From: an uncultured Burkholderiales bacterium
GTDB lineage: Bacteria > Pseudomonadota > Gammaproteobacteria > Burkholderiales > Thiobacillaceae
Length of the DNA: 34,221 bases
Direction of reading: 5' to 3'
Assembly: GCA_938038385.1 (NCBI GenBank)
Contig: CALHRD010000029.1
Location: 1-34,221 of the forward strand
Positions 15,856 to 23,743 of the stretch are shown here, one piece after another; the first letter of the stretch is position 1, and each line of letters begins with the position of its first letter. The notes beneath the pieces were generated by a model. It had not been told where the DNA came from and searched no databases. It saw nothing but the letters and a program-made list of their open reading frames with translations. The position numbers and the translations under genes were made by a program.

Positions 15856-16647
15856 TCATGCGCCCATGGCATACATGAACAGCGCATCCACTTTTTTAAT
15901 AACGATAATACCCTGCTGGTACTCGAGCAAACCTGACTCGGCCCAGGCGCGTAACTGCTTGTTCACGCTCTCGCGCGAGGCGCCCACCAGGTTGCCCAAT
16001 TCCTCCTGGGACAGACGCAGACCGATCTCCACGCCAGCGGGCTCCACCTTGCCGTGACGCTGGCCCAGATCCATGAGCAGCCTGGCCAGTCGCGAAGGCA
16101 GATGGTGAAAGCTCAGGTTCTCCACGAGGTTGTTGGTGGTGCGCAGCCGCTGGCTGAGTGCGGCCAGCAGATTGAGGGCCACGTCCGCGTGCCGCTTGAG
16201 GAATTGCACGAAGTCCTGGCGCCCGATCAACAGCAGCCGGCAATCCTCCAGGCTGGTCACCGTCGCGCTGCGGGGCAGACCGTCGAGCAGTGACATCTCC
16301 CCGAACACATCACCGGCGCCCAGCAGACTCAGGATGGCCTCCTTGCCCTCCACGGAGAGCAGACTGATCTTGACCTTGCCGGCGAGCAGCACATACAGGC
16401 TGTCGCCCGCCTCGCCGGCATGGAAAAGGATGTGTCTGGCCGGCGCCTCGATGACACGGGCGTGCCGAAGCAGCTCGGCGATCTCGTCCTCGCGCATGGC
16501 CGCGAAGACCACGCTGCGTTGGCGCAGACTCGCCAGATCACAGAGAGATGCAACATCGATTCCTTTGCAATGAGCAGGACTTGCCTGACCATGGGTACGG
16601 CCCTGCTGCGGGGTGGATCCTGCGACGGGCCTGCCAGCTATGCTCAT
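15856..16647 (-). CDS. CRP/FNR-family transcriptional regulator (CRP-like recognition helix)
   Basis: 263 residues. An N-terminal cyclic-nucleotide-binding-type beta roll (I-L-F-H-A-G-E-A-G-D-S-L-Y-V-L-L-A-G; G-D-V-F-G-E-M-S-L-L-D-G-L-P-R-S-A-T-V) leads through the dimerisation helix to a Crp helix-turn-helix: L-S-Q-E-E-L-G-N-L-V-G-A-S-R-E-S-V-N-K. The Arg-Glu pair in the recognition helix is that of E. coli CRP, which reads TGTGA. The FNR N-terminal cysteine cluster is absent. P-R-S-A-T-V in the phosphate-binding cassette is compatible with cyclic-nucleotide binding but does not prove it. The first 30 residues are doubtful because no ribosome binding site precedes 16647. A perfect CRP palindrome lies 58 bp upstream. 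Confidence 0.9.
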   Translation of the reverse strand: MSIAGRPVAGSTPQQGRTHGQASPAHCKGIDVASLCDLASLRQRSVVFAAMREDEIAELLRHARVIEAPARHILFHAGEAGDSLYVLLAGKVKISLLSVEGKEAILSLLGAGDVFGEMSLLDGLPRSATVTSLEDCRLLLIGRQDFVQFLKRHADVALNLLAALSQRLRTTNNLVENLSFHHLPSRLARLLMDLGQRHGKVEPAGVEIGLRLSQEELGNLVGASRESVNKQLRAWAESGLLEYQQGIIVIKKVDALFMYAMGA

Positions 16648-16704
16648 GCGGGATTGACCATGTATGCCTGAGGCTTCATTCTAAACCAGTTCGGACCGTT
16701 CCCT

Positions 16705-16720
16705 TGTGAGCCAGCTCACA
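16705..16720. promoter_or_regulatory. Perfect CRP-type operator TGTGA-N6-TCACA
   Basis: TGTGAGCCAGCTCACA, both half-sites complete. It lies in the 121-base divergent gap between the CRP-like gene (minus, start 16647) and the CopD-like gene (plus, start 16769), almost midway. It probably serves autoregulation and control of the divergent gene. Confidence 0.7.
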
Positions 16721-16768
16721 GGAAGGAACCGGTGTCATAACCCGGGTCATGGCGAAGAGGAGACCATC

Positions 16769-17224
16769 ATGAAACTGCTCTATCTGCTGCACGTGTTGTC
16801 CACGGTGGTGTGGGTCGGCGGCATGTTCTTCGCCTACCTGTGCCTGCGGCCCGTCGCTGCCGCCAAGCTGGAGCCACCCCAGCGCCTCGCCCTATGGAAC
16901 GGAGTCTTCGGCCGTTTCTTCCCCTGGGTGTGGCTGTCGGTGATCCTGCTCATCGGCACCGGCCACGGCATCATCCAGCAGATGGGCGGCATGGCCGGCC
17001 TGCCCGTGCACATCCACGTCATGCTCGCGGTGGGCTATGTGATGGCCGTCATCTTCGTCTATCTCTATTTCGTCCCCTACTCCCGGCTGCGCCAGGCCGT
17101 TGCGGATCAGAACTGGAAGGCCGGCGGCGCGGCCCTCAACCGCATCCGCATCCTGGTGGGCACGAACCTGGCCCTGGGTCTGGCCAACATCACCCTGATC
17201 TTTCTGCTGCCATTTCTGATCTAG
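16769..17224 (+). CDS. CopD-like four-helix membrane protein
   Basis: 151 residues from ATG 16769 with GAGGAG ahead; a longer reading from 16706 would run through the CRP site. There are four membrane segments, beginning L-L-Y-L-L-H-V-L-S-T-V-V-W-V-G-G-M-F-F, the pattern of the CopD/copper-resistance-D and related DUF2269-like haem/copper membrane families. Histidines in helices 1 and 3 (L-H-V-L; V-H-I-H-V-M) could bind haem or metal. No copper genes are nearby, so a copper role is not supported by context. Its stop codon overlaps the stop of the convergent protease gene. Confidence 0.7.
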   Translation: MKLLYLLHVLSTVVWVGGMFFAYLCLRPVAAAKLEPPQRLALWNGVFGRFFPWVWLSVILLIGTGHGIIQQMGGMAGLPVHIHVMLAVGYVMAVIFVYLYFVPYSRLRQAVADQNWKAGGAALNRIRILVGTNLALGLANITLIFLLPFLI

Positions 17225-18354
17225 TCACGCAGGCTGCGCTGGATGGCGTGCCAGTCGTAGGCAAGGGCTTGGGCGGGATAGCCGCCCTGTGCGGCAATGG
17301 CCGCACGCAGGTTGCGCATGCGTTCCGCGCTGGCAGGGTGACTGGCGAGCAGGGCGACACCCATACCCTCCATGCGCGCGAGCTTCTCGAAGAAGTCGAC
17401 CAGGCCGTGCGGGGCGATACCAGCCCGGCGCAGGCTCTCCAGTGCCTTGAGATCCGCCTCCCGTTCCTGATCGCGTCCATACTCGAGCGTGCCCAACCGG
17501 TGGGCCATGTCCGCCCACACGCTGCCGCCCATGTCCCCCAGGGCCACCGACAGCACGGCACGCCAGCCCTGATCGTGGATGAGGTTCTTCAGCGTGTGGC
17601 GCAGTTCCACATGCTGCACCTCATGGGCCAGCACCCCCGCCACTTCTTCCGCGCTGTGGGCCAAACGCAGCAGACCAGTGAACACCACCACATGGCCGCC
17701 GGGCAGGGCGTAGGCGTCGACCTCCGGGCTGTCGGCCAGGTACCAGCGATAGTCATAGGCCGAACCCTGCGTCAGCCGCCCGCCCAGCTCGCGCACCATG
17801 CGCAAGGCAGGCCCACCCTCGATGAGCTTGAGACCAGGCTCGATCCGGGCGAAGAGCATGCGCCCCAGTCGCCGCTCGTCGTGCACGCTGATTTCACCGG
17901 CCGCCCAACCGGCGATGCGCTCCGAGTTGAGCCAGAACAACCCCACCGCCATCAAAGGGAGCAGGACTGCGACCGACAGCGCCCCGATCCACCACTGGAA
18001 ACGCCGCTTGCGTCGGTGCACGATCTTCAGCGCCTGCTCGATCTGCGCGGCCAACCCAGGCGATGCCATACTGCGCATGAGCCGCATGTCGGCCTCACCC
18101 TTGAGCAGCGCAGAGGCGGGCCCCGTCTCGGTATGCCAGGACAGGACCCACTGCCTGCCGTCGAACCCCCCCGGCCTGAGGCTGACCTGATCGGCCAGGA
18201 CGGTGATCCACACACCGGGACCGTTGAACTCCAGGACGCCGTGCCTCAAACCGAGCCGGGCACGTATGCCGGATGGACTCATGCCGGGCAAAAACAGCAA
18301 CACCTTGAAGTCGTAGAAGCCGGCCGTATTTCTCTTGTGTTTCCCGGTCAGCAC
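17221..18354 (-). CDS. M48-family metalloprotease with N-terminal DUF7092-like domain
   Basis: 377 residues from a GTG (18354) with GGAGG upstream. The first 100 residues form a beta-rich domain (V-L-E-F-N-G-P-G-V-W-I) of the kind found before M48 proteases. A cytoplasmic basic stretch (H-R-R-K-R-R) and one membrane helix follow at about residues 120-140, and then the catalytic domain. The zinc motif is H-E-V-Q-H at residues 244-248, with the third ligand probably in R-E-A-D-L. H-P-A-S-A-E-R is typical of the C-terminal part of BepA/Oma1-like enzymes. Likely a membrane-anchored periplasmic protease in envelope quality control. It is divergent from the nitroreductase gene. Confidence 0.85.
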   Translation of the reverse strand: MLTGKHKRNTAGFYDFKVLLFLPGMSPSGIRARLGLRHGVLEFNGPGVWITVLADQVSLRPGGFDGRQWVLSWHTETGPASALLKGEADMRLMRSMASPGLAAQIEQALKIVHRRKRRFQWWIGALSVAVLLPLMAVGLFWLNSERIAGWAAGEISVHDERRLGRMLFARIEPGLKLIEGGPALRMVRELGGRLTQGSAYDYRWYLADSPEVDAYALPGGHVVVFTGLLRLAHSAEEVAGVLAHEVQHVELRHTLKNLIHDQGWRAVLSVALGDMGGSVWADMAHRLGTLEYGRDQEREADLKALESLRRAGIAPHGLVDFFEKLARMEGMGVALLASHPASAERMRNLRAAIAAQGGYPAQALAYDWHAIQRSLRD

Positions 18355-18379
18355 CGGGCGCCTCCGCGCAGAAGGTACA

Positions 18380-19018
18380 ATGTACCGATACTATGCCATG
18401 CTCTTCGAGATGAAAGCCCAACTCCTGGACATCTTCCGCCGCCGTCATGCCTGTCACCGGTTCGATCCGGGGCGCGACATCCCCAGGGACGACCTGGAGT
18501 TCATCCTCGAGGCTGGCCGCCTGTCCCCTTCATCCTTCGGCCTGGAGCAATGGAAATTCATCGTGCTTACCTCGCCGCAGGACAAGCTGGCCCTGCAGGC
18601 GGCCTGCTTCCAGCAGCCCCAGGTCGGTACGGCCAGCTGCGATGTGGTCATCCTGGCCAAGCTCGCCGACATGCACCCGGACAGCCCCTACGTGCAGCGG
18701 CTGTTGATCCGCGAATATCCAGGCGAGCAGCTGGCGGGGGCGCTGGCCAACTACCGCGGCTTTCACGCCGCCACCGACGTGGCCGCCTGGAGCGTGACCC
18801 AGTGCCACATCGCGGCAGCCAACATGATGACCGCGGCGGCGGGCATCGGCATCGACAGCTGTGCCATCGGCGGTTTCAAAGCCGACGAGGTCGCCAGGCT
18901 GCTGGACCTTGAGCCGGGACGTTACGCGGTCGCCCTGGTGCTGGCCCTGGGCTATTGCACCGAAGCGGCCGGCGAGAAGCTGCGCCTGCCCCTCTCGGAA
19001 CTGGTCGAATACCGTTGA
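18380..19018 (+). CDS. Nitroreductase-family NAD(P)H-dependent oxidoreductase
   Basis: 212 residues from ATG 18380, preceded by AGAAGG; ATG 18410 (M-K-A-Q-L-L-D-I-F-R-R-R-H-A) matches the family's usual N-terminus and is equally possible, especially if TACAAT at 18376-18381 is a -10 box. The FMN-binding fold is evident: R-R-R-H-A-C-H-R-F-D, L-E-A-G-R-L-S-P-S-S-F-G-L-E-Q-W, and a C-terminal I-D-S-C-A-I-G-G-F segment. Family members reduce quinones, nitro compounds or aldehydes using FMN. The substrate is not predictable. Only 34 bases separate it from the radical SAM gene, so they may share a transcript. Confidence 0.85.
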   Translation: MYRYYAMLFEMKAQLLDIFRRRHACHRFDPGRDIPRDDLEFILEAGRLSPSSFGLEQWKFIVLTSPQDKLALQAACFQQPQVGTASCDVVILAKLADMHPDSPYVQRLLIREYPGEQLAGALANYRGFHAATDVAAWSVTQCHIAAANMMTAAAGIGIDSCAIGGFKADEVARLLDLEPGRYAVALVLALGYCTEAAGEKLRLPLSELVEYR

Positions 19019-19052
19019 GGCGGCCCCGTCGCAAACAGGCACAGGCCAGGGG

Positions 19053-20105
19053 ATGATCAAGGGCCGCGGCGCCGTCTCCAACCCGCAGGGCCGCTTCGAG
19101 GCCTGGGCGCGGTCGGCGGAGGACGACGGCTGGTGGCAGGAGGACGATAGCGGAAACTCACTCGCCACCCGCATCATCGAGGAGCCGGTGGCGAGCGCCA
19201 TCACCCGCAACGACTCGCCCGACATCCCCTTCGACCGTTCGCTCAACCCCTACCAAGGCTGCGAACACGGTTGCATCTACTGCTACGCCCGACCGGGGCA
19301 CGCCTTCAAGGGTCTCTCGCCCGGCCTCGACTTCGAGACGCAGATCCACGCCAGGACCGGCATCGACGAGCGCCTGCGGCAGGAACTGGCCCGGCCCGGC
19401 TACGTTCCGGCGCCGCTTTGCCTAGGCGCCAATACCGACCCCTGGCAGCCGGTCGAGCGCAAGCTGGGCCTGACCCGCCGCGTGCTGGCGGTCCTCGCCG
19501 AGTGCCGCCACCCTGTCACCCTGGTCACCAAGTCTGCGCTGGTGGAGCGGGACCTCGATCTGTTGACGGACCTCGCCCGCGACGGCCTGGTACAGGCGGC
19601 CATCTCCCTGCCCAGCCTGGACGCAGACCTGGCCCGGCGCATGGAGCCGCGCGCCCCTAGCCCGCAGCGGCGCCTGGCAACGCTGGCTCGACTCGCTGCT
19701 GCTGGCATTCCCTGCGGCGTGCTGGTCGCCCCGGTCATCCCCCAGCTCACCGACCGCGACCTGGAACGTGTGCTCGAGGCGGCGGCCGGCGCCGGCGCCC
19801 GGACTGCGGGCTGTGTACTGCTGCGCCTGCCACACGAGGTGGGGCCGATCTTTCAGGACTGGCTTGCCGCGCATTACCCCTTACGCGCCGCCCATGTCAT
19901 GAGCCTGGTGCGGCAGATGCACGCCGGCCGCGACTACGACGCGGCATTCTTCACCCGCCAGCGGGGCACTGGCATCTACGCCGACCTGATCGCACGCCGT
20001 TTCGAGGTGGCCTGCCGGCGTACGGGTCTGACCACGAAGGCGCCGCCCTTGCGCTGCGACCTGTTCCGGCCGCCGTCGCCGCCGGGCCAGCTCGCCCTGT
20101 TCTGA
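19053..20105 (+). CDS. Radical SAM protein, PA0069/SplB-like family
   Basis: 350 residues. The start is ATG 19053 with a purine-rich AGGGG immediately ahead; the same frame is open much further upstream, but that part overlaps the nitroreductase gene. The radical SAM cluster is C-E-H-G-C-I-Y-C, Cys70, Cys74 and Cys77 (C-x3-C-x2-C), in the family hallmark N-P-Y-Q-G-C-E-H-G-C-I-Y-C-Y-A-R-P. Then come L-G-A-N-T-D-P-W-Q-P-V-E and V-T-K-S-A-L-V-E-R-D, typical of this SplB-related group. The end is Pro-rich. The reaction of the family is not established. Nine bases separate it from the VanZ-like gene. Confidence 0.9.
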   Translation: MIKGRGAVSNPQGRFEAWARSAEDDGWWQEDDSGNSLATRIIEEPVASAITRNDSPDIPFDRSLNPYQGCEHGCIYCYARPGHAFKGLSPGLDFETQIHARTGIDERLRQELARPGYVPAPLCLGANTDPWQPVERKLGLTRRVLAVLAECRHPVTLVTKSALVERDLDLLTDLARDGLVQAAISLPSLDADLARRMEPRAPSPQRRLATLARLAAAGIPCGVLVAPVIPQLTDRDLERVLEAAAGAGARTAGCVLLRLPHEVGPIFQDWLAAHYPLRAAHVMSLVRQMHAGRDYDAAFFTRQRGTGIYADLIARRFEVACRRTGLTTKAPPLRCDLFRPPSPPGQLALF

Positions 20106-20114
20106 AATCAGCCC

Positions 20115-20474
20115 ATGTCGAACTGGCGGATCGTCTGGGCGCTCATGGGTTGGGTGATGGTGTTGCTGACGATCTACCTGTCATTAACGCCGAAGCCGCC
20201 GCCGGCGGCCGTCCAGATCTGGGACAAATCCGCCCATGCCCTGGGCTACCTGGTGCTCACCTACTGGTTCGCCCAGCTGCACGAAAAACGCCTGGCCGTC
20301 GCCCTGGGCGTGCTTGCCCTGGGCGCTGGCCTGGAGATCGCCCAGGGCCTCACCGGCTACCGGCAGGCGAGCGCACTGGACATGCTCGCAAACGCCGTCG
20401 GCGTGGCCGTGGGCTGGCTGCTCGCCCGGCGGCTGCCGAACCCCCTGCACTGGCTGGAGACACGAGGCCGGTGA
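20115..20474 (+). CDS. VanZ-like small membrane protein
   Basis: 119 residues with four predicted membrane segments. It carries the VanZ-family pattern: S-L-T-P-K-P after helix 1, D-K-S-A-H-A-L-G-Y at the start of helix 2, then G-L-E-I-A-Q-G-L and R-Q-A-S-A-L-D-M-L-A-N-A-V-G. Most such proteins have no known function; teicoplanin resistance applies only to the founding member. The TGA overlaps the GTG start of the next gene (GTGA), so the two are translationally coupled. Confidence 0.8.
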   Translation: MSNWRIVWALMGWVMVLLTIYLSLTPKPPPAAVQIWDKSAHALGYLVLTYWFAQLHEKRLAVALGVLALGAGLEIAQGLTGYRQASALDMLANAVGVAVGWLLARRLPNPLHWLETRGR

Positions 20475-21268
20475 ATCTGCACGCCGCCGCCCGCAGCGCC
20501 CTCGTCGCCTGCGACATCGAGGCGAAACTCGCCGCCACGCGAGGGCTTTGGGCGCTGTGGCAGGCCGGACATCTCACAGCCGCCGCCTGGACCGAGCCGG
20601 CGCCCGTGCAGGTGGCCGGCCGGCCTGTCCGGCCGGAACTCGTGCCGCCCGAGCGGGTAGCACGGCGCGAACTCTCCCATCCCCAGGGACACGCCGCCCT
20701 GATCCACGCCCTCGCCCACATCGAGTTCACGGCCATCAATCTCGCCCTCGATGCGGTCTACCGTTTCCAGGGGTTGCCTGCGGATTTCTATGCCGACTGG
20801 CTCCAGGTGGCCGCCGACGAGGCGTATCACTTTCGCCTGCTGCGCGATCACCTGCTTGGCCTTGGCTACGACTATGGCGATTTCACCGCTCATGCCGGGC
20901 TGTGGGAACTCGCCGAGAAGACGGCGCACGACCCGCTGGCGCGCATGGCCCTGGTACCCCGGCTCATGGAGGCGCGCGGACTGGACGCCACGCCGGGCCT
21001 GCGCAGGAAGCTCGCCGGCCACGGCGACCAAGCCGGCGCCGCCATCCTGGACATCATCCTGCGCGACGAGATCGCGCACGTGGCCGCCGGCGACCGCTGG
21101 TTCCGCTACTTCTGCGTCCAACGCGGCGTCGATCCGGAAGCGACCTGGCGCGAACTGGTCATGGCCAGCGACGTGCCCAAACCGCGCCGCCCGTTCAACG
21201 AGGCGGCCCGCCTGGCCGCCGGCTTCAGCCCGGCCGAACTTGCCGCACTGGCGCGCGACGCTCAGTAA
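20471..21268 (+). CDS. DUF455 ferritin-like di-iron protein
   Basis: 265 residues starting at the GTG that overlaps the VanZ-like stop. The helical core carries the di-iron ligand motifs of the DUF455 family: H-I-E-F-T-A-I-N-L-A-L-D, D-E-A-Y-H-F and D-E-I-A-H-V, that is two E-x2-H helices plus additional Glu. The ending P-K-P-R-R-P-F-N is characteristic. The family is related to oxygen-activating ferritin-like enzymes, but its reaction is not established. Its stop overlaps the tail of the convergent DUF4139 gene by seven bases. Confidence 0.85.
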   Translation: MNLHAAARSALVACDIEAKLAATRGLWALWQAGHLTAAAWTEPAPVQVAGRPVRPELVPPERVARRELSHPQGHAALIHALAHIEFTAINLALDAVYRFQGLPADFYADWLQVAADEAYHFRLLRDHLLGLGYDYGDFTAHAGLWELAEKTAHDPLARMALVPRLMEARGLDATPGLRRKLAGHGDQAGAAILDIILRDEIAHVAAGDRWFRYFCVQRGVDPEATWRELVMASDVPKPRRPFNEAARLAAGFSPAELAALARDAQ

Positions 21269-22686
21269 CGCACCCGCACCCGCCAGGTGAGCACCGCCTT
21301 GCCCTCGGCGGGCACGGCGAGCTGCCAGACGGCGGTGTTGGCCGCCTCCTTCCTGTGCGGCTGACTCTCGCTGACCATCTGCCAATCGCCGGAGATGGGC
21401 TCGACCACCTTGATGACGATCTTCTCGCGCTTGGCGTTGCGCACCGTCAGCTCGTAGGCGCTCTCGTGCACGCCGCCGCGCCCGCCATAGGCGGCGATCT
21501 TCTGGTAATCGGTCTGCCGCTTCCCGGCACTGATGTCGAAGGCGTCGCCCAGCTTGAGGCGGACCTTTTCACCCTTCGGGGTGTGGTCGATGGCGTCCTC
21601 GCCGATGAATTGGGCACGGCCGGCCGCATCCTTCTTGTAAACCCGCACCACGCCCTTGGGCAGCGGCACGCCCAGACTGCCGCCCTGGTTCTGGAACTCG
21701 AGGAAGACGGCGGTCTTGAGCTTGCGCCCCAGGTCGCCGTACTGGCCCTGGTAATAGAAATCGGCGCCTTGCAGGAGATATTCCTTGCTGACCGGCACCT
21801 CACGGGCGGAGAGCAGGGCCACCTGCTTGGTCTGCCGATCGAGCAGAGTGGTCGGCCGCTCCAGGGTGTAGAGGTGATATTCGAACAGGGCCTCCTGCTG
21901 CGCGTCCGGCGCCGCCTCGGCCGCCATGGCGCGCAGCATGGGCATGGCCTTGGGCTCCGGCCGAACGCGCTGCACGTCACCGGCCACCAGTTGCAGCAGG
22001 GCATTGTGGTAGGCCGTACCGCTGACATTGGTCAGCGTCACCCAGCCGTTGAGGTCGAGGCTGTCCTCCTTGCCGGAGAGCTCGGCCACATAGTCGGCCT
22101 TCCAGCCGAGCCCCCCGGTCAGATAGGACAGCTCGAGCATGCGCTCCGCCGCGCCATCATGCCGGAGCAGCATGCTCAGCGTCGGCCGGTCGCGCAGGCT
22201 CGCCGGCACGCCGCTGAAGGCCATCCGGCCGGGGATGCCGGTCTCCACCCGGTCGGCGAACTTGAGCACCACGCCGTCGTTGGCCGCGAGCACGGTGGCC
22301 TGCTCCACGGTCTCCACGCCGGTCATGGGATGCGGCGGCCGGAACACCCGCACACTCTCGCCCACCGACTTGGCCAGCAGGGATTGCGGGCTGAGCAGGT
22401 CGAAATCGAAGTTCTGTTCCCAAAGCCGGATGCGGCCGCCGTCCAGGCTGCGCAGCAGGGCGGTCTCGGGCTGGATGCGGGCGGAGACGTCGCGCCAGGC
22501 GAGCCGGTTGTCGCCGTTGGCGAGCCGGACACGACGCTGATCCTTCACCAGGGCAAGGTCGTCGTTGTAGATCGTCACCGCCAGCGCGGTCTGTTCCTGC
22601 TGGCTGCTCATCCGCTCCTCCTGCGCCCAGCCCAGGCCCGCCAGCATCAGAAAGGGGAAGAGTGCCCATGTGTGTTTCGCGTTCAT
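21262..22686 (-). CDS. Exported DUF4139 domain protein
   Basis: 474 residues, using the ATG at 22686, which has GGAG six bases ahead; ATGs at 22689 and 22698 are alternatives, and the frame continues through the pgl gene without a sensible start. There is a signal peptide (hydrophobic L-F-P-F-L-M-L-A-G-L-G, cleavage near W-A-Q). The mature part begins A-V-T-I-Y-N-D-D-L-A-L-V-K-D-Q-R and ends in the DUF4139 beta domain (L-N-G-W-V-T-L-T-N-V-S-G-T; Y-E-L-T-V-R-N-A-K). The function is unknown; these are large periplasmic or secreted beta-sandwich proteins. Start and stop overlap with pgl (TGATG), so it is translationally coupled to it. Confidence 0.85.
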   Translation of the reverse strand: MNAKHTWALFPFLMLAGLGWAQEERMSSQQEQTALAVTIYNDDLALVKDQRRVRLANGDNRLAWRDVSARIQPETALLRSLDGGRIRLWEQNFDFDLLSPQSLLAKSVGESVRVFRPPHPMTGVETVEQATVLAANDGVVLKFADRVETGIPGRMAFSGVPASLRDRPTLSMLLRHDGAAERMLELSYLTGGLGWKADYVAELSGKEDSLDLNGWVTLTNVSGTAYHNALLQLVAGDVQRVRPEPKAMPMLRAMAAEAAPDAQQEALFEYHLYTLERPTTLLDRQTKQVALLSAREVPVSKEYLLQGADFYYQGQYGDLGRKLKTAVFLEFQNQGGSLGVPLPKGVVRVYKKDAAGRAQFIGEDAIDHTPKGEKVRLKLGDAFDISAGKRQTDYQKIAAYGGRGGVHESAYELTVRNAKREKIVIKVVEPISGDWQMVSESQPHRKEAANTAVWQLAVPAEGKAVLTWRVRVRY

Positions 22687-23372
22687 CATTCGCTCCATGC
22701 TTCTTTGTCGATCAGCACATCCACGCCCGCAGTCGGCCGGATGGCCGCAGCCGGCAGGGCCTCGCCCCGCCGCCAGGCGGCGAGCGCGCCGCGTTTGCCC
22801 GCGCCGGTGACCAGGAACAGCACCCGCCGCGCACGCGCCAGGCGTCGGGCGCTGAGACTCACCCGCTCTGGGGGAGGTTTGGGCGCGTCGTACACCGGCA
22901 GGACATCCGCCGCGCCTGCGCCCACACCCCATTCCCGACCCGGGAACAGGCTGGCGGTATGGCCGTCCTCCCCCAGCCCCAGCAGGACAAGGTCGAAAGC
23001 GTCCACAGCAGCCAGCTCGCGGGCATAGGCCGCGGCGGCCGGAGCGGGGCCCAGTTCCGCCGGAATCACGTGCACGTTGGCCGGCGGCAGGCCGACCCGA
23101 TCCAGCCAGATCTCCCCAGCCATGCGGCAGTTGCGCTCCGGATGGCCTGCCGGCAGACAGCGCTCGTCGCCGAACCAGACCTGCCATCTCCGCCAGTCAT
23201 GCGCCTCGCCCGCGAGGGCCTGATAAAGCCGACGCGGCGTGCCACCGCCGGCCAGGACGACGTGAAACACGCCGCGCGCATCCAAAGCCGCGGTTTCTGC
23301 CCCGCGCACGTGGGTCAGCGCCCGTAGCAGCCAGTCTTGAGCATCTGCGGCCACCTCCCAGCGGGTCTGCAT
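22686..23372 (-). CDS. pgl: 6-phosphogluconolactonase
   Basis: 228 residues, the usual length. Family motifs: L-A-G-G-G-T-P-R-R-L-Y, V-W-F-G-D-E-R-C-L-P, and L-L-G-L-G-E-D-G-H-T-A-S-L-F-P-G with the catalytic His. It hydrolyses 6-phosphogluconolactone to 6-phosphogluconate in the oxidative pentose phosphate pathway. No zwf or gnd is adjacent. The start at 23372 is 18 bases from a palindromic repeat (23390 onward), which leaves little room for a conventional promoter, so the promoter may lie inside or beyond the repeats. Confidence 0.93.
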   Translation of the reverse strand: MQTRWEVAADAQDWLLRALTHVRGAETAALDARGVFHVVLAGGGTPRRLYQALAGEAHDWRRWQVWFGDERCLPAGHPERNCRMAGEIWLDRVGLPPANVHVIPAELGPAPAAAAYARELAAVDAFDLVLLGLGEDGHTASLFPGREWGVGAGAADVLPVYDAPKPPPERVSLSARRLARARRVLFLVTGAGKRGALAAWRRGEALPAAAIRPTAGVDVLIDKEAWSE

Positions 23373-23389
23373 GGCCCTTTCCCAAACAG

Positions 23390-23714
23390 GCTAACGGACA
23401 TGGCGACGCCACCCCAAAACATGAATGTCGCCTTGTCCATTCCCTCACCTCGAGCCCCTCCGGCCCTCTCTCCCGGCCTCTCTCCCCCAGGGAGAGAGGC
23501 CGGGTCTAGCCTCCCCTCCCCCTCGGGGGGAGGGGTCGGGGGAGAGGGATGGGGAGGGGAGCTTCGAGAGCCGGCTGCGCCGACTTTCACGCTAACGGAC
23601 ATGGCGACGCCACCCCAAAGCATGAATGTCGCCTTGTCCGTTCCCTCACCCCCAGCCCCTCCCCCAGCGGGGGAGGGGAGCTTCGTAAGCCGGCTGCGCC
23701 GACTTTCACGCTAA
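23390..23714. repeat. Duplicated palindromic repeat module (two copies)
   Basis: No gene is visible between 23373 and 23743. Copy 1 starts with the inverted repeat GGACATGGCGAC ... GTCGCCTTGTCC (23396-23438), followed by TTCCCTCACC, a G/C-rich palindromic stretch and a 37-base end block (23559-23595). Copy 2 repeats the inverted repeat at 23597-23639, a shorter G/C palindrome, and the end block at 23678-23714. The inverted repeats are 201 bases apart. GCTAACGG joins the end block of copy 1 to copy 2. This resembles a dispersed intergenic repeat, inserted in tandem. Open frames through it encode only low-complexity sequence. Confidence 0.85.
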
Positions 23715-23743
23715 AATCATCCGAAATTATCCCACCGATCCGC

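Noticed and set aside
23315-23623. Minus-strand open frame with a duplicated M-F-W-G-G-V-A-M-S-V-S segment
   Set aside because: The duplication is just the translation of the DNA repeat module; no Shine-Dalgarno sequence and low-complexity content.
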